In this document: positions 5,633-10,546 of the stretch, one piece after another
How positions within the stretch are numbered: the stretch's first letter is position 1
Layout: each line of letters opens with the position of its first letter
Assembly (NCBI GenBank): GCA_001777455.1
Contig: MFDZ01000065.1
Location: forward strand, 11,430 to 24,676
Direction of reading: 5' to 3'
Length of the DNA stretch: 13,247 bases
Origin: Candidatus Daviesbacteria bacterium RIFCSPLOWO2_02_FULL_41_8
GTDB taxonomy: Bacteria; Patescibacteriota; Microgenomatia; Daviesbacterales; UBA10151
Notes under the pieces: model-generated
The model's input: the letters and a program-made list of their open reading frames with translations, nothing else
Told to the model about the DNA's origin: nothing
Databases searched by the model: none
Made by a program: the position numbers and the translations under genes

Positions 5633-7335
5633 CTACCTATGCCATTACCGATCCTCTGGCTGTCCCCAATAATAAATTTGGCATTCATATTCTCCAGGCC
5701 ACGCCGGACGAATCCTCCCCTGCCGCAGAGCTTGTCAACACCAACGGTGATTGGGGCTATATTACGGTTTTAATCGAAAGCAAAGACCGCAAAACAGACA
5801 AATGGCAGAATTTTTTTAACGATCTGCGCCGCCGTCACTTAATTCCTATTGTAAGGCTTGCGACCCACCCGGAAGGAAATTATTGGAAAAGACCGTATGA
5901 AGGAGAAGAGATGGCCTGGGCAGACTTTTTGGAGACGCTAAATTGGCCGGTAAAAAACCGTTACGTCACTGTTTACAATGAACCTAATCACGCCGGCGAA
6001 TGGGGAAATAAAGTTGACGCAAAATCTTACGCAGAAGCACTGGATAAGACTATTACAGCCCTTAAAGCGAAGAGCCAGGACTATTTTGTACTCAATGGCG
6101 GACTTGATGCTTCCGCTCCTTCAAAAATGCCCGGTTATGAGGATGCGGTATTCTTTATGCAGGAAATGGAAAATGCCGTACCGGGGATTTTTGAAAGACT
6201 GGACGGTTGGGCATCCCATTCTTATCCTAGTCCCAACTTTGCCGGGTCACCGGAAGGGGTTGGCCGGGGTACAATTCGGACCTGGTTTTGGGAATTACAA
6301 CAACTGCGTAATTTGGGAGTGACCAAAAATTTACCGGTTTTCATTACTGAAGCGGGTTGGCAACACGCAGAAGGCCTCAAATACGACCGGAACCTTCCGT
6401 CAGCAGATACGGTGGCCGGATACTACAAACAAGCTTTTGAAAATGCCTGGAATACAAAGAATATTGTGGCCGTCACCCCATTTTTATTAAGTTATCAGGA
6501 AACCCCTTTTGATCATTTTTCCTTCAAGAAAATAACCGGTGAAAAGCAGTCGGAAAAACTGCCTGATACCAATGTTTTAGGAGTTCAGTTTCCGGAATAT
6601 TATTCCATGTATCAGGTAATCCGGGATTTGCCGAAAATTGCCGGCAAGCCCATTCAGGATACTAAAGTAGAGCTGACTCAGGGTGAAATCTTCAGTTCAA
6701 TAGTGGCAGGAGAAACATATAATATTTCCTTAACTTTTGAAAATACCGGCCAATCAATTTGGAATGATGGAAATAAAGTCAGCTTGAAGCCAATAGAAGG
6801 CGGGCTGAACCTGGGAATTACCGGCATTGAATTGCCGGCAGATAAAAAAGTTGAACCGGGGCAGGAATATACATTTAATATCAGCCTCAAAGCTCCGCAA
6901 AGCGGAACCTACACCGTTTCCATAAATTTATTCCAAGGCGACAAGCAGTTTGATTCAAAACCTCTTGAATTTATTACCCGGGTTAAATCTCCTGTTATTC
7001 TAAAAATCATCGGCGCCCTGGGTTGGAAAAAAGATTTTGCAGAAGCTTATTCTTTAAAAGTGAAGGGAGCCAGCGGGAACAGTTCCCAAAATGTAATCTT
7101 AGATCAAAAAGGAGTATCTCCGGAGATGGAAGCCAGATATCTCCTGCCGGATTATACGTTTGAATTTTCCTTAGAAAAGCCTTTCTACAAAGCTAAAACC
7201 TTAAATCAAAAAGTTTCTGACGGAATAAATACGTTGGATTTTGGAATTCTCCAGCCTGACATAGTTTCCGCCCTTCTTCACCCCAAAGACCTCTGGCAAC
7301 TCTTGCCATTTTCAAATCGACCCAAGCAGATGTAG
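5563..7335 (+). CDS. Secreted glycoside hydrolase-like protein with Ig-like domain
   Basis: 590 residues if started at TTG 5563, preceded by AGAGAGAGG (5547-5555) at 7-base spacing. An ATG at 5458 is also in frame, but it would overlap the divergent gene and bury the signal peptide. Signal peptide: L-K-V-T-G-Y, then a hydrophobic run ending F-P-T-Y-A. A (beta/alpha)8 cellulase-like barrel follows. V-T-V-Y-N-E-P-N-H carries the likely acid/base Glu (residue 175 counted from 5458), and V-F-I-T-E-A-G-W the likely nucleophile Glu (298). Residues about 403-509 form an Ig-like domain with F-E-N-T-G-Q-S-I-W. A smaller beta region follows to the C-terminus. It probably cuts an extracellular beta-glycan; the substrate is unknown. 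Its C-terminus abuts a regulator fragment and may be a recombination junction. Confidence 0.85.
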   Translation: MKVTGYSIVTLLFFLFTVPCTLFPTYAITDPLAVPNNKFGIHILQATPDESSPAAELVNTNGDWGYITVLIESKDRKTDKWQNFFNDLRRRHLIPIVRLATHPEGNYWKRPYEGEEMAWADFLETLNWPVKNRYVTVYNEPNHAGEWGNKVDAKSYAEALDKTITALKAKSQDYFVLNGGLDASAPSKMPGYEDAVFFMQEMENAVPGIFERLDGWASHSYPSPNFAGSPEGVGRGTIRTWFWELQQLRNLGVTKNLPVFITEAGWQHAEGLKYDRNLPSADTVAGYYKQAFENAWNTKNIVAVTPFLLSYQETPFDHFSFKKITGEKQSEKLPDTNVLGVQFPEYYSMYQVIRDLPKIAGKPIQDTKVELTQGEIFSSIVAGETYNISLTFENTGQSIWNDGNKVSLKPIEGGLNLGITGIELPADKKVEPGQEYTFNISLKAPQSGTYTVSINLFQGDKQFDSKPLEFITRVKSPVILKIIGALGWKKDFAEAYSLKVKGASGNSSQNVILDQKGVSPEMEARYLLPDYTFEFSLEKPFYKAKTLNQKVSDGINTLDFGILQPDIVSALLHPKDLWQLLPFSNRPKQM

Positions 7336-7466
7336 CAACAAAAGCAAACATTACAATTAACTACTATGCCAGGATAGAAAGAGGAGAAGAAAATCCATCC
7401 TTAGAAGTATTAAAGAGACTTACTACTGCATTAAAAGTTAAATCCTCAGATTTTTTACCATTTTAA
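7317..7466 (+). pseudogene. Remnant of an XRE-family regulator (C-terminal part of the HTH domain)
   Basis: In a frame shifted from the glycosidase, 49 codons read S-T-Q-A-D-V-A-T-K-A-N-I-T-I-N-Y-Y-A-R-I-E, then R-G-E-E-N-P-S-L-E-V-L-K-R-L, ending K-V-K-S-S-D-F-L-P-F before TAA (7464-7466). This is the characteristic second half of a Cro/C1-type (XRE) helix-turn-helix domain. The first helix and a start codon are missing: upstream the frame (P-L-A-T-L-A-I-F-K) does not look like an XRE N-terminus. The first 19 bases overlap the end of the glycosidase gene. Probably a decayed regulator cut by a recombination event. Confidence 0.7.
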
Positions 7467-7504
7467 CTTTTAAATAGTATTCGAGAAGAGTCCTTGGAGG
7501 GTGA

Positions 7505-8071
7505 CTAACCTTGTTGTTGTTTTTCTACTGCTTGTCGGTCTAGCGCCTCACCAATTTTTTTCAAAGTTTCTAATCTGTGCTCTCGAGCTCTCGATACTCC
7601 TTCAACCTGATCATTATCTATTTTAACAGGTTCTCCAAAATCTACTGTTTTTACCGCAAAGTAGACACTCCATTGATGGCCGCCATCATGGCTAGCCTCG
7701 ATTACGTAACCCTCTTTATGAAGAGTTCCTACTTGATCATTGCTTGGCTTATCTCTAAGAGATGGAGGAACATGATTACGCCGAGCCTTTGTTTCGTCTT
7801 CTTCCCATGCCTGCAACTCTTCAGAAGTCAGTTCCCTATGACAATCTTGTTGCTTCCTCACCCTAGCTAGAATCATGTCAAAATTATCAGATACACCTTG
7901 AGTTGCAATGTTTATCCGTCTGAGGGGAGTACTGAAGGGACCTTCAAAACCAGCGTTTTCTGTTCTTATGCCATGTTTATCAATAATTGCCTGTGCAGTT
8001 GATACAAAGCGATCTGTAATCGCCTTAAGCTCTTCTTGATGCGGAGTCTGCGAAACTTTTTCTCTTATAAT
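7505..8071 (-). CDS. Unknown 188-residue protein, probable AUU start
   Basis: I do not recognise the family. The frame is open from a TAG upstream of 8071 to the stop at 7505, and holds no ATG, GTG or TTG before ATG 7876. The 65 codons upstream of 7876 nevertheless look fully coding (E-K-V-S-Q-T-P-H-Q-E-E-L-K-A-I-T-D-R-F at the start). A consensus promoter ends 9 bases before the ATT at 8071. I therefore place the start at that AUU, as a leaderless message. Loss of a former ATG, with translation now only from 7876 (123 residues), is the alternative. The protein is charged and soluble: a helical N-terminal third, an E/D/R-rich middle, a beta-looking H-Q-W-S-V-Y-F-A-V-K-T-V-D-F, and a helical Gln-rich tail ending K-Q-Q-Q-G. 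It is monocistronic and convergent with the XRE remnant. Confidence 0.65.
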   Translation of the reverse strand: MIREKVSQTPHQEELKAITDRFVSTAQAIIDKHGIRTENAGFEGPFSTPLRRINIATQGVSDNFDMILARVRKQQDCHRELTSEELQAWEEDETKARRNHVPPSLRDKPSNDQVGTLHKEGYVIEASHDGGHQWSVYFAVKTVDFGEPVKIDNDQVEGVSRAREHRLETLKKIGEALDRQAVEKQQQG

Positions 8072-8080
8072 ATGGGAAGA

Positions 8081-8109
8081 ATTGTATAATATCTATTATA
8101 GGTTGTCAA
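8081..8109 (-). promoter_or_regulatory. Consensus promoter of the 188-residue gene
   Basis: On the minus strand, perfect TTGACA (8109-8104), 17 bases, TACAAT (8086-8081). Predicted start of transcription near 8074, at or just before the ATT at 8071. Between this promoter and the RNA promoter at 8249 (8110-8248) I see no gene. The only structure is a small hairpin GGGAT/ATCCC (8225-8229/8233-8237) followed by TTTT. Confidence 0.75.
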
Positions 8110-8248
8110 GTTGATGATTGTAATTGTGATGGCTTTCCACAAGACTTTGATTTACATCCGGCGCGGTGCATAAAATATTTGCTTATGGGAATCAAATACT
8201 ATTTGTAACTCTTGGTGTGTTGATGGGATATGATCCCTTTTGTCATAG

Positions 8249-8277
8249 TTGACAGAATTTATTCCTGGGTGTAAAGT
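8249..8277 (+). promoter_or_regulatory. Promoter of structured RNA A
   Basis: Perfect TTGACA (8249-8254), 17-base spacer, TAAAGT (8272-8277). The predicted start point, 7 bases on, is 8284, exactly the first base of the closing stem of the RNA. Confidence 0.65.
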
Positions 8278-8283
8278 GACTAG

Positions 8284-8383
8284 ACCTGTTAAAAACTTTA
8301 GTCGCAAGACAAAAAGTTTGCATCAGTCGTAAGACAGATAATTGACAGGTTCTCTAAGAAGCCAGCCGCAAGGTTGGTTTTTT
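8284..8383 (+). ncRNA. Structured small RNA A (about 100 nt), unknown class
   Basis: No open frame of note. The predicted transcript folds by eye into a three-way junction. P1 is ACCTGTTAA (8284-8292) with TTGACAGGT (8342-8350), 9 pairs including one G-U. P2 is AAACTTT (8293-8299) with AAAGTTT (8313-8319), capped by A-GTC-GCAA-GAC-AA. P3 is ATC-A-GTC (8322-8328), GTAA loop, GAC-A-GAT (8333-8339). P2 and P3 end in the same module: GTC, a GNRA loop, GAC, with adenines opposed just below. A rho-independent terminator follows. I know no RNA class with this layout. It could be a regulatory sRNA, an antitoxin RNA or an element-borne RNA. It is on the plus strand, upstream of tRNA-His. Confidence 0.65.
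8362..8383 (+). terminator. Rho-independent terminator of RNA A
   Basis: CCAGCC (8362-8367), GCAA loop, GGTTGG (8372-8377), followed by six T (8378-8383). Confidence 0.85.
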
Positions 8384-8385
8384 AG

Positions 8386-8414
8386 TGGAGAATTACTAAA
8401 TAAACTGTTAAAAT
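8386..8414 (+). promoter_or_regulatory. Probable promoter of tRNA-His
   Basis: TGGAGA (8386-8391; 4 of 6 consensus), 17 bases, TAAAAT (8409-8414). It begins 3 bases after the terminator of RNA A. Predicted start of transcription near 8421, 5 bases before G-1 of the tRNA. Confidence 0.5.
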
Positions 8415-8425
8415 AAAACTCGCGT

Positions 8426-8498
8426 GGTGGTCGTAGTTCAAAAGTAGAACGCCGCTCTGTGGCAGCGGAGGTAGCGGGAGCATTACCCGTCGACCACC
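8426..8498 (+). tRNA. tRNA-His (anticodon GTG) with abnormal D- and T-loops
   Basis: Acceptor GTGGTCG (8427-8433) pairs with CGACCAC (8491-8497). The extra G-1 (8426) opposite C73 (8498) is the hallmark of tRNA-His. Anticodon stem CCGCT/AGCGG with loop C-T-G-T-G-G-C places GTG at 8459-8461. The D-stem GTTC/GAAC encloses AAAAGTA, which lacks the G18-G19 pair. The T-stem GCGGG/CCCGT encloses AGCATTA instead of TTCRANY: T54, T55 and A58 are all replaced. All stems are perfect apart from one G-U. CCA is not encoded in register. So the cloverleaf is kept, but the elbow contacts expected of a ribosomal tRNA are not. It may be a specialised non-ribosomal tRNA, an element-borne tRNA or an early pseudogene. 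Confidence 0.8.
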
Positions 8499-8551
8499 CA
8501 CTAGTATTTTAATCCCGTAGGTATTTTGGTGATATGCACTGTATATAAATG

Positions 8552-8560
8552 TGGTATAAT
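8552..8560 (+). promoter_or_regulatory. Extended -10 promoter of structured RNA B
   Basis: T-G-G followed by perfect TATAAT (8555-8560) forms an extended -10. No good -35 box is at the right distance, only a weak TATGCA about 16 bases upstream. Predicted start near 8567. Confidence 0.55.
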
Positions 8561-8566
8561 ACATTT

Positions 8567-8658
8567 ACAACAAGTTATCAGGGACAAAGGACGGTGAGCC
8601 GCCGAGTTTAGAAATAAACTACCTGAATAACTGGCCTCGCTTTAAGCGGGGCTTTTTT
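8567..8658 (+). ncRNA. Structured small RNA B (about 92 nt), unknown class
   Basis: No open frame. By eye a three-way junction. P1 is AGTTATCAGG (8573-8582) with CCTG-A-ATAACT (8622-8632), 10 pairs and one bulged A. P2 is GG-a-CGG (8589-8594), TGAG loop, CCGCC (8599-8603), with a bulged A. P3 is AGTTTA (8605-8610), GAAA tetraloop, TAAACT (8615-8620), all six pairs perfect. The six unpaired bases GACAAA (8583-8588) lie between P1 and P2. A terminator follows directly. The gene beyond is convergent, so this cannot be a riboswitch for it. The overall plan (closing stem, two short hairpins, terminator) matches RNA A, though the primary sequences differ. No known class is recognised. Confidence 0.65.
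8634..8658 (+). terminator. Rho-independent terminator of RNA B
   Basis: GCCTCGC (8634-8640), loop TTTAA, GCGGGGC (8646-8652), then six T (8653-8658). The stop codon and last codons of the convergent DUF3800-like gene lie inside it. Confidence 0.88.
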
Positions 8659-9100
8659 GTGGGTACGTAGTAATCTCAAGTCTGATCTTGTCTGCTTTTT
8701 TCATCCTGCCATACCACTTAGAAGCTAACGAGCCAGGATTATCGTAATTCGTTCTAATTAATCCCGCTAAACAATCAGATACCCTAATTCCGGGGCTTGA
8801 CTGTTCTTTTCTGACAGTAACAATCTTTTTAACGGATACACCTTTATCCCGCAATACCTTCTTAAGCCTTTGGTTATACCATCTGGGTTTTCTGCCATCA
8901 ATCATAATTTTCTTTATATTTTCTTCAACTTTCTCCCATTTTTCATCTGTCCAGTGAAAGTATTTGATATCTAATTTTTCCTCAATTTTTTCTACTGCTT
9001 TCTCAAATTCCTCTAAATTAACTATTTCTACGTAAACCAAGGCTATGGTTGCGTGATCCACTTGCTTGTGAGTTCCAGATTCATCAATAAAGATAACCAT
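8642..9100 (-). CDS. Short DUF3800-like protein
   Basis: 152 residues. The N-terminal M-V-I-F-I-D-E-S-G-T-H (1-11) carries the conserved Asp and Glu of DUF3800, a family related to the RNase H-like fold. The late motif R-V-S-D-C-L-A-G-L-I-R (about 106-116) matches its C-terminal Asp and Ala/Gly helix. F-H-W-T-D-E-K-W (about 48-55) sits where the family often has F-H. Most DUF3800 proteins are about 200-250 residues, so this is a compact form. DUF3800 genes are common in mobile and defence-rich regions. Their function is unproven. The last codons (P-Q-K-S-P-A and stop) are encoded by the terminator of the convergent RNA B, suggesting the 3' end was reshaped when the two met. A weak -10, TATAGT, ends 11 bases before the ATG. 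No Shine-Dalgarno sequence. Confidence 0.75.
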   Translation of the reverse strand: MVIFIDESGTHKQVDHATIALVYVEIVNLEEFEKAVEKIEEKLDIKYFHWTDEKWEKVEENIKKIMIDGRKPRWYNQRLKKVLRDKGVSVKKIVTVRKEQSSPGIRVSDCLAGLIRTNYDNPGSLASKWYGRMKKADKIRLEITTYPQKSPA

Positions 9101-9174
9101 AAATCAGCTAAACTATATCATAGTTAGGAATTGTAAAAAGAGGCCTAAATTCCTTTATCTGGGTACAAACGGCG

Positions 9175-9194
9175 TCCTTCGACTACGCTCAGGA
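9175..9194. repeat. Short copy of a widespread TCCT...AGGA intergenic repeat
   Basis: TCCTTCGACTACGCTCAGGA resembles an imperfectly palindromic intergenic repeat seen in many environmental bacterial genomes (recalled, not searched). It lies in the 138-base gap between mazF and the DUF3800-like gene. The same gap holds AGGAATT/AATTCCT (9126-9132/9148-9154) as a 7-pair hairpin. Confidence 0.5.
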
Positions 9195-9238
9195 TTATAA
9201 TCTGCCCAGCCACCCATCTTGACTATGTCGGCTTAACA

Positions 9239-9589
9239 CTAGGTAAACAATCCGCGGACACTTTTTAAAATCTTATTTCTGGCTCCCGGAGTCAATTGAC
9301 CGACAACATTCTTAATAATAGTTGAATCAGCTGTAAATAATTTATCCGGCCTAACATAACTTAAAACGGGTAAACCCCCTTTACTGAAATCTTTGGATTT
9401 AACACATATAGCTATTTTACTCGTATAAGATTTTGATGTGATCTGACACAAAACAAAGTTTTCAAACTCTACGTTTGCTAAAACTAATGCCGGACGGACT
9501 TTCTGACCTTTTAAATTAGAGAACGGGAATGTAACTAAAACAATACTGCCTGCCCGCAGAGAAACTCCGTTTATTGTAAACTTGCCCAT
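9239..9589 (-). CDS. mazF: MazF/PemK-family toxin (mRNA endoribonuclease)
   Basis: 116 residues. R-A-G-S-I-V-L-V-T-F-P-F-S-N-L-K-G-Q-K-V-R-P-A-L-V-L (about 12-37) is the signature first beta strand, loop and Arg-Pro of PemK/MazF toxins, which cleave mRNA at short sequences. I-T-S-K-S (about 50-54) and G-L-P-V-L-S-Y-V-R-P-D-K-L (about 71-83) fit the remaining catalytic and core strands. The gene overlaps the 3' end of mazE by 19 bases and follows it in one transcript. AGAGGA (9602-9597), 7 bases before its ATG, is a good Shine-Dalgarno sequence, in contrast to the leaderless first gene, so translation of toxin and antitoxin is initiated in different ways. Length is normal and the gene appears intact. 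Confidence 0.92.
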   Translation of the reverse strand: MGKFTINGVSLRAGSIVLVTFPFSNLKGQKVRPALVLANVEFENFVLCQITSKSYTSKIAICVKSKDFSKGGLPVLSYVRPDKLFTADSTIIKNVVGQLTPGARNKILKSVRGLFT

Positions 9590-9810
9590 GCTTTGTCCTC
9601 TTCAGGTCGGTCCCAGTCTGCAGCAAGTGCTTTTTCTGAGAGCAGTGAAGTCATAGCAACAGACGTACTTTTAAGCGGCGCTGAAATAATTCTTATTTCA
9701 CCCCTTTTTACCCGCAACTCAACCTGTTCCCTAAGGCCGCTTTCACTCAGGATAGGCTTTGGTATACGTATGCCACGGGAATTTCCTATGTTAATAATCG
9801 TTGTTAGCAT
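9571..9810 (-). CDS. mazE: MazE/AbrB-family antitoxin
   Basis: 79 residues from M-L-T-T-I-I-N-I-G-N-S-R-G-I-R-I-P-K. The N-S-R-G-I-R-I-P strand-loop is the swapped-hairpin AbrB/MazE DNA-binding fold. The C-terminal half (W-D-R-P-E-E-D-K-A-W) is the acidic, Trp-containing tail that binds and neutralises MazF. The frame is open 29 codons further upstream, but that part would run through a dispersed repeat and the promoter. The start at 9810, placed 9 bases after a TACAAT box, is therefore chosen. mazF overlaps its end. Autoregulation is likely, because an 11-base sequence is tandemly repeated over the -10 and start. Confidence 0.9.
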   Translation of the reverse strand: MLTTIINIGNSRGIRIPKPILSESGLREQVELRVKRGEIRIISAPLKSTSVAMTSLLSEKALAADWDRPEEDKAWASLQ

Positions 9811-9848
9811 TGTACCTACATTGTACCTACATATAGAAAGAATGTCAA
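9809..9848 (-). promoter_or_regulatory. mazEF promoter with tandem 11-base operator
   Basis: On the minus strand, perfect TTGACA (9848-9843), 17 bases, TACAAT (9825-9820), ATG at 9810. The sequence GTAGGTACAAT occurs twice in direct tandem (9830-9820 and 9819-9809), covering the -10 and running into the start codon. This is a natural binding site for the MazE-MazF repressor. Confidence 0.75.
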
Positions 9849-9859
9849 TAGGTTCTAAT

Positions 9860-9879
9860 ATCGTACGCTGGACCGCCCC
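9860..9879 (+). repeat. Dispersed 20-base repeat, copy 1
   Basis: ATCGTACGCTGGACCGCCCC, identical to 12233-12252. It lies between hicA and the mazEF promoter. The preceding TTCTAA is shared with copy 2. Confidence 0.8.
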
Positions 9880-9893
9880 AATTTTTTTTTGCT

Positions 9894-10109
9894 TCACTTT
9901 AGTTCAATAAAAGTTGCTTCATCTGACCCCGCCTGTTTAATAATTGATTTTAAAGTTCCTGTTTTAATATCTTTGGTATGCATCGGAACGGGAATTATCT
10001 TTTTTAACTTTGAATGATACATAATTAGATGACTTCCGGTCTGTCTTTTTTTAATAAAACCTAGCTTCTGTAAGATTGATATTACTTCTTTAGGCTTAAA
10101 TGTGGCCAT
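9894..10109 (-). CDS. hicA: HicA toxin (mRNA interferase)
   Basis: 71 residues with a double-stranded-RNA-binding-like fold. K-E-V-I-S-I-L-Q-K-L-G-F (7-18), then R-Q-T-G-S-H-L-I-M (22-30) with the catalytic His27, then I-P-V-P-M-H (about 39-44) and K-T-G-T-L-K-S-I-I-K-Q-A-G (about 49-61), all typical of HicA. It would block translation by cleaving RNA. The ATG follows the hicB stop directly (TAA then ATG), so translation is probably coupled and no separate ribosome site is seen. The order hicB-hicA, antitoxin first, is one of the two known arrangements. The gene appears complete. Confidence 0.93.
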   Translation of the reverse strand: MATFKPKEVISILQKLGFIKKRQTGSHLIMYHSKLKKIIPVPMHTKDIKTGTLKSIIKQAGSDEATFIELK

Positions 10110-10373
10110 TTATAGATATGAGGCTGGATTATTAACAGAAACTTTAGTTATAACAACTTCCGGTCTTTCTTGAGGGATGTCCTCACCTTCTTCTTTTAAT
10201 ACTGACAAATAACCATCAATTGCATCTTTTACCATTGCTGAAGCCTCCTCAAAGGTTTCGCCTTGAGTAACACAGCCGGGAAGCGCAGGTACACTGACCA
10301 CATATCCGCCTTCTTCAGCGGGTTCAAAGATAGCAGTATATTCTAAAATTTTCTTAGATAAGGATTTATTCAT
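10110..10373 (-). CDS. hicB: HicB antitoxin
   Basis: 87 residues from M-N-K-S-L-S-K-K. Partially degraded RNase H-like fold: Y-T-A-I-F-E-P-A-E-E-G-G-Y-V-V-S-V-P-A-L-P-G-C (about 12-34), T-Q-G-E-T-F-E-E-A (about 36-44) and the long helix A-I-D-G-Y-L are classic HicB. There is no clear C-terminal helix-turn-helix; the tail is short (V-V-I-T-K-V-S-V-N-N-P). An ATG 7 codons upstream (10394) is also in frame, but it lies within the promoter. The ATG at 10373 is 9 bases after TATACT and is preferred. First gene of the hicBA operon. Confidence 0.92.
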   Translation of the reverse strand: MNKSLSKKILEYTAIFEPAEEGGYVVSVPALPGCVTQGETFEEASAMVKDAIDGYLSVLKEEGEDIPQERPEVVITKVSVNNPASYL

Positions 10374-10382
10374 AACAAGCGC

Positions 10383-10411
10383 AGTATAACACAAAATTAA
10401 AGCAATGCCTG
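10383..10411 (-). promoter_or_regulatory. Promoter of hicBA
   Basis: TATACT (10388-10383) ends 9 bases before the hicB ATG. A weak -35, CAGGCA (10411-10406), lies 17 bases upstream. The transcript is predicted to have almost no leader. Confidence 0.55.
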
Positions 10412-10485
10412 TCTGTATAATTCCAATTCCTGAGGCTTACAGAGGCTAAAACAAGCAAAGCCCTTGCTCCGCACTAGATTCTAAC

Positions 10486-10505
10486 ATCGTATGCTAGTTC
10501 ACCCC
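10486..10505 (+). repeat. Dispersed 20-base repeat, diverged copy 2
   Basis: ATCGTATGCTAGTTCACCCC, 15 of 20 positions identical to the copies at 9860 and 12233. The preceding TTCTAA is shared with copy 1. It is 41 bases upstream of the start codon at 10547. Confidence 0.6.
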
Positions 10506-10511
10506 ATAGTA

Positions 10512-10540
10512 TTAACTTTTGCTCCTCCAATTAGTATAAT
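10512..10540 (+). promoter_or_regulatory. Promoter of the gene at 10547, leaderless
   Basis: TTAACT (10512-10517), 17 bases, perfect TATAAT (10535-10540). The ATG is at 10547, which is exactly the expected +1. Confidence 0.7.
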
Positions 10541-10546
10541 TCCTTG

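Noticed and set aside
8114..8173. 19-codon open frame starting M-I-V-I-V-M-A-F
   Set aside because: Very short, no ribosome site or promoter at suitable spacing, no recognisable product.
8567..8658. Hammerhead ribozyme or metabolite riboswitch
   Set aside because: No CUGANGA core with the matching GAAA and cleavage site, and no downstream gene on the same strand to regulate.
9811..9897. 29-residue N-terminal extension of mazE
   Set aside because: It runs through the -35, -10, tandem operator and dispersed repeat. The AbrB fold begins directly at the ATG at 9810.
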